NCBI RefSeq assembly: GCF_003265705.1
Contig: NW_020313005.1
Location: 17,845,580 to 17,909,579, forward strand
From: Callorhinus ursinus
Taxonomy: Eukaryota; Chordata; Mammalia; Carnivora; Otariidae
Direction of reading: 5' to 3'
Length of the DNA: 64,000 nt
Made by a program: the position numbers and the translations under genes. Positions 56,781 to 64,000 of this stretch are shown here, piece after piece. The notes beneath the pieces were generated by a model. That model had not been told where the DNA came from. It saw only the letters and a list, made by a program, of their open reading frames with translations, and made no database searches. Numbering within the stretch: the stretch's first letter is position 1; each line of letters begins with the position of its first letter.

Positions 56781-56824
56781 ATATATATAGAGAGAGATAT
56801 ATGTATATCTCTCTCTATATATAT
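56781..56824. repeat. Perfect 44 bp palindrome (AT/AG hairpin)
   Basis: Two 21-base arms (56781-56801 and 56804-56824) are exact reverse complements with 'tg' between them. Each arm is an (AT) run, an (AG) run, then ATATA. It could extrude as a cruciform or fold as an RNA hairpin. Confidence 0.9.
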
Positions 56825-57238
56825 AAAGCAAAACCACCATAACCAAAAGGAGGAAGCCATTCTCTGACCAGCTGCCTGTGGAGTCCACAAACAGAAGAGA
56901 AACTACGAAACATAGCACTGCCTTTAGTCCTGACAGCTTTTCCATCAAGAGGGGGCCCTATTACCAAGGAAGTTGAAGAAAGCCCTCTGGGGCTCACCAG
57001 GTGAATGTCCACTGTCTCAGCTGGAGAACTGCACACCGAGAGGGTCATCAGGATCCGGCAGGGGCACCCACACATTGAAGTCTCTCCTCTTTTCCTCCTG
57101 TCTTATCCCTAGGTAACAATTATGGAAAATGGGAGGAGGACACCTAATGTGGGGAATGTTCCCTGACAAGTATTCAAAGACAATAATATTGTCTTATATG
57201 ACAAGTATTTACAAAATAAATAATACTTAAAACAGCAC
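56825..57238. other. Unique non-coding sequence
   Basis: Nothing recognised. Confidence 0.4.
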
Positions 57239-57460
57239 AGAATTGACTGTGTTGGGGCGCCTGGGTGACTCAGTCAGTTAAGCGTCCGCCTTCGGCTCAG
57301 GTCATGATTCCAGGGTCCTGGGATGGAGCCCCGCATTAGGATCCTTGTTCAGCGAGGAGTCTGCTTCTCCCTCACCCTCTGCCCCTGCCCCCTGCTTGTG
57401 CTCCCTCTTTCTCTCAAAATAAATAAAATCTTAAAAAAAAAAAAAAGAATTGACTCCGTG
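57239..57460 (+). mobile_element. Can-SINE
   Basis: 'ggggcgcctgggtgactcag', 'ccgccttcggctcaggtcat', 'ctgggatggagccccgcatt', tail 'caaaataaataaaatctt' and an A-run at 57433-57446. The duplication 'agaattgact' lies at 57239-57248 and 57446-57455. It is near consensus. Confidence 0.95.
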
Positions 57461-57589
57461 TGAGACTGAAAAATCAATGGAATAAAAGAGTCCAGAATTG
57501 GTTCCAAGTTAAGATGGCATTACCAGTCAGTAGGGCTAGATAGTTTAATTAACAGACGATGTTGGGACTATAAACTTGTTCATACAGAA

Positions 57590-58320
57590 CAAAAACACGG
57601 GATCTCCCTCCTAACATAAAATATATTTCAGATGGATCAATGATTAAAATGTAAAATTTAAATTATGCAAACCATTAGGAAAATAATTCACATTTTTCAA
57701 AATCTTGGGATGGGAAGGGGGATGATCTTTTTCACCATGAGTTCATAAGACATAAAGGCAACTCTGACTACATAAAAATGAAACATTTTATATAAAAATA
57801 TATATTTGATAAACAAGATAAGATTGCAAACGACCAACTGGAAAGTAACTTATAACACACATGACAATGGACAAAGTACATTAACATGTTTCATACTTGT
57901 TGAAGATCAAAAAGAAAAACATGAAAAAAAAAAAACGGGCAAACAACATAAACAATACGAAGAAAAAGAAATAAAAATGTCCAGTAAATATATGAAATGA
58001 CATTCAACTCCATAATTAAAGAAATATAAATTAAACATTTCTCACCTACCAGTCTGGCAATGTCAAAAGTGTGAAAACACCCACTACCGCCCAGCTTTTC
58101 TGGAAACTTCTACACATAGTTGGTGGGATGGCACGTTGCAATAACCTTTTTGTTAAGCAGTTTTGCAATATTCCTCAGACTTTTAATTTGTGTACCATGG
58201 GTTCTAGCAATTCCATATCTAGGAGCTTGCATTACAGAGACACTTACACACAACCACCAAGATGTTCCTAATGGCCTTGGTTGGCAGAGCAGAAGAACTA
58301 GAAATAACTCGCAGGTAAAT
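57590..58320 (+). mobile_element. L1 LINE ORF2 region (old copy)
   Basis: Degraded L1 text on the plus strand: 'gatggatcaatgattaaaat', 'cttttcaaaatcttggg'-like and 'atgtccagtaaatatatgaa', 'acattcaactccataattaa', 'aaagaaatataaattaaac', 'ttctagcaattccatatcta'. These are in the order of the ORF2 C-terminal half. No reading frame survives. Confidence 0.65.
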
Positions 58321-58326
58321 TTGTAA

Positions 58327-58805
58327 TGTGAAAATTAATAACCGCAAGCCTCACTAAAATGGAGTCAGAAGCTAGAAGGGGAAGCACAGAAGGGGAAGCC
58401 TTATCACTCAAATATTAATTATAGAAATAATTGTCAATTGCAGACTACAACAGAAGTGTCAATTACAGACCCCAAAAGAATCTCAACAGGAAAGAATCAT
58501 CAATTACAGCCCCAACAGGGAAAGATGTATATTGCATCGCCTATAAAAAATCGACTCCCCCTGCAACTCAGGCAATGAGAAACTGTCATCACCCTGAACT
58601 CTTGCTTCTCTCCGAGGGACTTTTGTTCAAAACAACCCCTCCCAACTTCCTCCTTCTCCTCCATAAAGTAACATTCCTCTCCTTTGTCTGTGGGACTTGT
58701 CTGTGGCTTTGCCATACTTGGCATGTCCCGAATTGCAAGTCTCTGTCATTCCCAAATGAACCAATATTTGCTGGTAAAATAACTGTTTTATCTTTAAGAT
58801 TAACA
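58327..58805 (+). mobile_element. Solitary LTR (ERV1-like)
   Basis: Runs from TG at 58327 to CA at 58805. A TATA box 'ctataaaaaa' is at 58541-58550, a polyadenylation signal-like 'cataaag' near 58661, and the typical late segment 'ttgctggtaaaataactgtt' follows. The U3 holds three repeated 'caattRcagac/c' units (58435, 58460, 58501). No internal retroviral sequence adjoins it, so it is a solo LTR. A clear target duplication was not found. Confidence 0.65.
58435..58520 (+). repeat. U3 repeat units in the solo LTR
   Basis: Three imperfect copies of a 19-base unit at 58435-58453, 58460-58478 and 58501-58519, just upstream of the TATA box. Repeats in this position often act as LTR enhancers; here that is inference. 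Confidence 0.55.
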
Positions 58806-59269
58806 TAAGGAACTAGTGAAATACATCATGGCATCTTAGAAAAAGCAAGATTAATTTATTCATACCAACAAGGATGCATATTGCCAATATCCTGTTTGTA
58901 AATAAAAGGATCAATACACGTAAGGTGTTTTATTTGTGTACAATTCCTATTGCATGCATTGCACTTGGGTAGAAATGAATATAAAAATACATACAAACTT
59001 ATGGACTCCTCTGGAGGAGGAACAGAAGACCCCTCCAAAGAAACTTTCCCTCTGCACTTCTAAAAACACTGAACTATTTAGGTGTTCACAGTGAGCATGG
59101 GCCTTTCTCTTCCTTTTTATTTTTTCAAACAACAATAATAAACTTTAAACTTTCCTTTTAAAGAACAATAAAGATCAGGAAATTTGACTGCTTAACTTAT
59201 GAAGCAATTTAGTTTACCTAGGTGCTTTCTCCCATCTAAAAGAAGGGCGCTGGTCCCATTTTTACCGTA
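58806..59269. other. Unique AT-rich sequence
   Basis: No element recognised. Confidence 0.4.
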
Positions 59270-60480
59270 TTTTCAGACGAGTGTTTCTAGGATTTAGAAA
59301 GAAGATTCTTTTTTAAAAAGCACATATGGCTGCTCAGCCCAAGCGTGCTAAGGACGGAAGGCAGCGAAGCATTCATCAGCGCTCCATTTCCTCATTTCTC
59401 CCCGTTTCGGAGAGTCCCTCACACTGCCTGCAAGCCCCAGCTTCCCAGGCCTGTTTATAATGCCTATCTACCTGATTTATCTCCCCCTTTACTCTGATTC
59501 CCTGGACCGCTCTCTCATCCTCCTTCTGGCCAGAATCTGGCTATAGACTTCGGGGTTCTATCAGTCTTCCTTTTAAGCAACCATCCCCAGTTCATTAGCT
59601 GTATACAAAGAATAGATATATTCAATCAATCATCCCACGCCGCGCCTGTGACCGTGCATGGAATGTAAGTATCTGCCTGCACTGGGAGACACTTAATAGG
59701 CAAGATTGCTTATCACTGGCAGGAAGCGATCTGCCGGGCACAGTCTATTCGTTTTAATATTTCTGTCTCCCGGAGATTTCAGGACGGACGCATCTCAGCG
59801 AGCAATTATATTTACCCTTCCATGGGGGACTTTTAGAGGTCATCGGTAAAGGTTCAGGAGGTCACGGTACAATTCAGTGTACCTCACAGGGGCAACTAAG
59901 CAAGGAATGTATGCAATTTGCCCTTTCTTTTTGACACACACCGGCTGGCTGATGATTGACTTTTAAGTTAATTCCTCAAATGATTTTGGAAATACTGGGC
60001 ACTTAGGTACAAACTTGAGTATCTGGTAAGCTTTTACTTTTGCTAGTTTACCCCTTAACTCTTTGCAGAGAGGAGTGCCTGCTTGCCTATGTGCTGGGGG
60101 CTTATTCTAGATTCCCTCACTACCATCTTTACCCTCCAACGGACCAGAAAGGAGGAGGTGAGAACGTCCAGGGCATCAAGAAGTTGTCCCCAAGAACTGT
60201 TTCCACACCCGATGGAGTAAAGTGTTTGAAGCAAACTTGAGGCTGGATTTTCCGACATAGGAGGGGCTGTTCGGGTCCCTCACTTTCTGCACTGCTCCAA
60301 ATTAAACACCTGAATGCCTGGCTAAGTGTTACGGCAGACCTCTAGCTGTGTATGCCCGCGTGTGTACGTGTGAGACAGGAGACGCCAAGGAAACAGGGGA
60401 AGCAGAGCCTCGGTCTTACACAAATATTTAAAAATCTGACTTGATTTATACTATTTCGTGAACCTCCCTGTAAGGAAAAC
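59270..60480. promoter_or_regulatory. Repeat-poor, CpG-bearing island
   Basis: About 1.2 kb with no recognised repeat and more CpG than the neighbouring AT-rich DNA ('ccacgccgcgcctg' near 59635, 'gatctgccggg', 'ccggagatttcaggacgg'). Motifs include 'cttatcactg' (GATA-like, about 59710) and 'gatgattgac' (PBX/MEIS-like, about 59952). It may be a conserved enhancer. Conservation and activity are untested. Confidence 0.3.
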
Positions 60481-61850
60481 ACTATAAACCTTTATAGCAA
60501 GTACTGCTGTTTTTCTGAATTTGTGCTTGCTGAAAGGGAAAAACAAAATAAAAACAAAAACAATGAAATCCTACAACACACCAATGGGACTGTGTTTAGT
60601 TCAAAACTCCAGGCATGAAGCCCAAATAGATCCAGGCTGGGCTTTATCCTTACACAACAGGGGAGATGATAAAACACATTTACTTAGTTTTGCATCATGA
60701 GAGCCAAATGACTCCAAACTGAACTAATCCTGTTCTATCCCAGGAGCGGCGTTCTGACTCTACCCACTACATATGTCAAAATGGTGATGCCGGGGCATGA
60801 TACATTTCCACGACACCCCTTCGAGTGTGATCAGGCATATACTCCAACACATAAATGCTCTGTATACATTTGCTTAAATAAATAATTCATGAAACTTACA
60901 AATACCTATCCCTGAAGCGGCCTCCGACTCTTAAACGCCATAAGCATGCTCATCCTCATTTTAAGCAGGAGGAGATGAAGTGCGTGTTGCAATTCAGATG
61001 GAGGGGATGCCAATCCACCGGGACCTATTTCAAATTAGTGAGGAGTGAGCTACTGGATATCAGAGCAGCAGGCAGAATTTTATGTCAAGGGCAAAATACT
61101 GAGATTACATGCTGATAACATTGTTCCTTGTGTGGAAGGAAAGCTGGGATGGGGGTTGCATGTTCAAACTACCTAGTGTGTTCCCTACGCCTTGTATGTG
61201 AAGCGGCGAACAGGCCGTGTCCCCTCCTGCAACGCAGGGGCCCCTCACACACAGTTCATTAAGAACTCCTCTCTGACCAGCCTCTTGTGTCCCATGCAGA
61301 GTGAACAGAAGGATTAATAAAGCACAGCCCAGAACTCAGCTACTGCCAGTCAGTGTCTGGGGAATTATTTTTTTTAACAAATGGAGAGTTTTACTCTGTG
61401 CCTAGTAATTCTGGATATATAGCACTTCATATTTTCCAGGCAAATTGTCTTTACACCAGCTAGTGGCATTTATCTGCTACCAAAAGCATATCAGTGTCAC
61501 AGATGACGTTTTAAAATTACCAGCCCTTTTCAAGTTCCCACAAAAAAAAAAAAACAAAAAACTGTTTCAGAAAAGTTTATGAGCAGGAAGAGCACAATTT
61601 TCACACACAAATAATGTCCAAATGTGGCTTTTATAAAGTTCCTCTAAGAAAGAATCTTCTTTAAGGAGCATCTGTCTAACAGGTAATTTTTTCCCTTTTA
61701 GAAAAATGTGAGTCAGAATTAGAATGTCTGCCAGGTTGTGAAGAAAGCAGCCCTGGGCCGTCACCATGGATGTGTGAGGGAATGATCAGGTTCTGATACT
61801 ACGCTTTGATTACCTGCATTTTTAAGGATATTCTTGGCTTATTTGTGATC
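60481..61850. other. Unique non-coding sequence, about 1.4 kb
   Basis: No recognised repeat; A-rich run near 61542-61560. It may continue the repeat-poor block on its left. Confidence 0.4.
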
Positions 61851-62140
61851 TAATTTGGCGAGATATTTCTAATGTCAGAACTGACACCTGAACAGAAAAA
61901 AAGAAAAGAAAGTTGCATTTCTAAAATGTCTGACCCACGCGAAGTGGGCCAATGTGGTGGGCAGGGCTGGGCAGAAATGAGAGGTGTGTGCTCAGAGGGC
62001 AAAGGGGAAGGAGAGCCGGAGAGTTGCACCCCAAAGCCTCCCATTTTGTTCTCTTTCATTCTGGCCGGAGGACCTATCCATTTGTGTTCTTCCTCCCTCT
62101 CTGTTCTATTCGTTATATTTTTGAGGTACTGTGGTAGCAC
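61851..62140. other. Unique non-coding sequence
   Basis: Frames on both strands (61872-62180 and 61850-62140) mirror each other and lack domains. Confidence 0.4.
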
Positions 62141-62141
62141 T

Positions 62142-62345
62142 AAGGCTCTCCGGGTGTGGTCCCCAGACCCGCAGCATTAGCACTACCTGCTTGTCCTCAG
62201 GCCCCACCCCAGACGCTCTGAATCAGAAACCTCCCACGGAGGGTGGAGTCGGCGAAGAGAAACTGTCCAACTGTAGCACGCATCAGAAGCACCTGAAGGG
62301 TTTGTTAAATCACAGACTACTTGGCCCACCTCTGGGAGCACCGCT
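62142..62345. mobile_element. Two adjacent MER5-type fragments in opposite orientation
   Basis: First, inverted text 'tgtggtccccagacccgcag', 'cattagcactacctgc', 'ggccccaccccagacgctct', 'gaatcagaaacctccc' (62152-62240). Then sense text 'gcatcagaagcacctgaagg', 'gtttgttaaatcacagacta', 'cttggcccacctctgggag' (62280-62340). Confidence 0.6.
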
Positions 62346-62580
62346 GGCTGCCAGCTACCCTTTCTTCTCTGTGTCCCTAGCGGACATTTTCGATGTGGCC
62401 TCTGTTGGGTTGAGCCTAGATCGTGTGTCCACACCTTAGGTGCCAAGAAGGGGGAAAGCAAGTGTGAAGAGAACTCCCACGGGGGGAGATGCGCCTGTGG
62501 CCCCTCCACAGCACGCACAACCAGAGAACCCGCCCTCACGGGAAAAGAGTCTAGAGGCTACGTCAGCCAAATGGGAAATT

Positions 62581-62600
62581 GCCGCCAGCAGGTGGGACGG
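62581..62600 (+). promoter_or_regulatory. Weak CTCF-like motif
   Basis: 'gccgccagcaggtgggacgg' has the CCAGCAGGTGG part of a CTCF core but not the usual GCGC end. The motif is suggestive only. Confidence 0.2.
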
Positions 62601-62724
62601 TGGAAGGCAAGGGCGAGAAGAGAGCAAGGGGAGGCAGTGACGGCAGAATGCCGCCTGAAAGGCCTCTTCACCTGACAGCTCCACACCCCTGACCGTGGTA
62701 CAGAGGGCCGCAGGTGTGTGCTTA

Positions 62725-62905
62725 GTTCTTCGGAGTCTCTCTGCCTGGAATGCCCCGTAACTTTCCCGATGGCCAAACCCTGGACATTCCTCAAGAGGTG
62801 AGGCAAATGGGGCCCCCTCTGCAGAGTCCTCTCGGATCCGCGGACTTCCATTCTTCCGCTCCACAGAAATAACGATTCCCTCTGCGGAGACAATGTCTGT
62901 GCCCA
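62725..62905 (+). mobile_element. L2 LINE fragment
   Basis: 'tctctgcctggaatgccccg', 'tttcccgatggccaaaccct', 'acattcctcaagaggtgagg', 'caaatggggccccctctgca' follow the L2 consensus. The 212-codon minus frame (62436-63074), the longest in the window, is partly antisense to this. Confidence 0.6.
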
Positions 62906-63094
62906 CCAAACTGTTAGCATTTACCTCGCAGGTCCACTGGAAGGATGCCTTTTCGCAGCCACCTTGCATCTCAGTGGGGACAGTTCTAGCTCCATTTCCA
63001 GGTCTGACCCCAAAAGGTCCGTGCCTGATTCTCTCCCCCCTCTCCCCTGTCCACCTGCATGGAAGCAAGGACACCGCTAGAAATACTAAGGCAA

Positions 63095-63250
63095 GAGCCC
63101 AGGTCCTTGAATCACCACCTGGAAGTGGTCACCTAGGAGAGCCATGTCACCTGCAGTGGACACTGTATAAGTAAGAAATGAATTTGTATTGTCTTAGCTC
63201 GCTAGGATTTGGAAGTTGTTTGTTGTAGCAGCTAGGAGTCATTACCCTAC
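63095..63250 (+). mobile_element. Ancient LTR-like 3' end
   Basis: 'ggtccttgaatcaccacctg', 'cagtggacactgtataagta', 'agaaatgaatttgtattgtc', 'ttggaagttgtttgttgtag', 'cagctaggagtcattaccct': same family as the copies near 22 and 23.6 kb, ending before 'ctaatc'. Confidence 0.5.
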
Positions 63251-63289
63251 TAATCCTCTCTCCCTTCTGTTTTTGCAGAGCACTCTGTA

Positions 63290-63445
63290 CCTGCCTCTGC
63301 TATACCACTTTCCATTTATATTACAGTTAGTTGTTTAAGTGTCCCATCTTCATATGAGATTATAGCTTTCTTTACTTTATTCCTTTTAAATCTCCAGCAA
63401 ATAATAAAACCCTGGCATAAAATAGATAATCAACAAATGTCTGCA
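63290..63445 (+). mobile_element. L2 3' end
   Basis: 'tttactttattccttttaaa', 'cctggcataaaatagataat', 'caacaaatgtctgcagaag' match the sense L2 terminus. Confidence 0.5.
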
Positions 63446-63719
63446 GAAGCAAGGGGAAGAAGGGGGAAAAAAAGAAGCAAGGAGAGAAAGGAACATCAGT
63501 TACAATATGCGTTGGTGTTCAATAACGCTGTGTGCTCTTTAATGCAGATTATTATGCAGCCAACACCTGCCAGTTTGAATAGATCTACACTTCACCTAGA
63601 CTGAAGGGCAATGAAGCCAAATGGAAGCACAAGAATTGGGTTGAGAGCCCAAACCATTATTTAGTGGGTTTTTCTTTTGGAGGGGTTGTGTTTTGATCAC
63701 TCCAAGTAAGTAATACCTG
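63446..63719. other. Unique non-coding sequence
   Basis: A GA-rich patch near 63448-63490; otherwise nothing recognised. Confidence 0.4.
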
Positions 63720-63830
63720 TTCCCCAATAATGCCAATAAGAACCTGCATTTTTCAAGTTGTGTTAAGTGCTTTGTAAGCTTTACCCCGGTCCTCCTGACA
63801 CGGCACAGGCTTGTGGTAAGCAGTGACATA
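63720..63830 (-). mobile_element. MIR fragment
   Basis: Inverted MIR piece: 'gttgtgttaagtgctttgta', 'agctttaccccggtcctcct', 'cacggcacaggcttgtg'. Confidence 0.4.
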
Positions 63831-63837
63831 AAAATCT

Positions 63838-63965
63838 ATCACTCATTGAGCCTGTGTTTGTTCCAGCATGTGATGGACCATGAACCATGCCAGGCTCTGG
63901 AGATGCAGGAATCAAGGACGCACCCCTTGCTCTCTAGGTGTTGATAGTCTCTGAAGAGGACAAAA
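63838..63965 (-). mobile_element. L2 3' end, antisense
   Basis: 'atcactcattgagcctgtgt', 'aaccatgccaggctctggag', 'atgcaggaatcaaggacgca', 'ccccttgctctctaggtgtt' follow the inverted L2 tail. Confidence 0.6.
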
Positions 63966-64000
63966 AAAGAGAATATGAGGAGATGCTTCAAGCCTGGAGA

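Noticed and set aside
56415..56867. 150-codon plus-strand frame
   Set aside because: It reads through the AT/AG palindrome, giving a low-complexity Ile-Ser-Leu peptide, and has an opposite-strand shadow.

Overview
The window is mammalian nuclear DNA from an arctoid carnivore (bear, seal or mustelid group), not a microbe. The main evidence is nine copies of the tRNA-Lys-derived Can-SINE. They begin 'ggggcNcctgggtggctcag', continue 'ctgccttcggctcaggtcatgatc' and 'ggtcctgggatcgag', and end in CT-rich sequence plus 'aaataaaatcttt'. The body differs from the usual canid and felid SINE subfamilies, so I infer Arctoidea; species cannot be decided. A carnivore-type L1 3' end at about 14.6-15.35 kb agrees.

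I find no convincing protein-coding exon, tRNA, rRNA or CpG-island promoter. The longest open frames (up to 212 codons) lack recognisable domains, and several overlap L2, MIR, SINE, L1 or ERV sequence. This looks like intergenic or deep intronic DNA. It is a layered fossil record: very old L2, MIR, MER5 and MLT1-like remnants; middle-aged L1 3' ends; two retroviral elements; and younger Can-SINEs, some inside older L1 or L2 copies.

Layout: 0-11 kb is mostly unique DNA with old L2/MIR, an MLT1-like LTR, two MER5/unique-island stretches and a (CA)n. 11.5-16 kb holds two convergent L2 copies, one split by a SINE, a MER5A copy and a 5'-truncated L1 with an exact 15 bp target-site duplication. 16-24 kb is AT-rich, with microsatellites inside an LTR-like remnant, a SINE, an L1 tail and more LTR-like remnants. 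24-37 kb is mainly unique sequence with four SINEs and scattered MIRs; 26.6-27.85 kb is a repeat-poor, homeodomain-motif-rich island. 37-39.5 kb is an antisense L1 interrupted by a SINE, then about 1 kb of L2. 41.8-46.2 kb is a decayed endogenous retrovirus with diverged LTR-like flanks and pol remnants (RNase H, integrase). 47.9-48.3 kb is a MIR apparently inside another MIR. 49.9-50.7 kb is an L1 split by a SINE. 53.6-55.8 kb is L2 split by an L1 tail. 56.8 kb has a perfect 44 bp palindrome. 57.2-58.8 kb has a SINE, an old L1 and a solitary LTR with a TATA box. 59.3-60.5 kb is a second repeat-poor island. 62-64 kb has a MER5 pair, L2 and LTR-like remnants.

There is no operon or pathway to describe. 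Any function would be regulatory: candidates are the two repeat-poor islands, an RFX-type X-box at 8530, and a pair of TTTATGA sites at 9.6 kb. I did not find a previously undescribed biological system. Repeat family names rest on remembered consensus features, not a database search, and most boundaries are good to about 10-50 bases.
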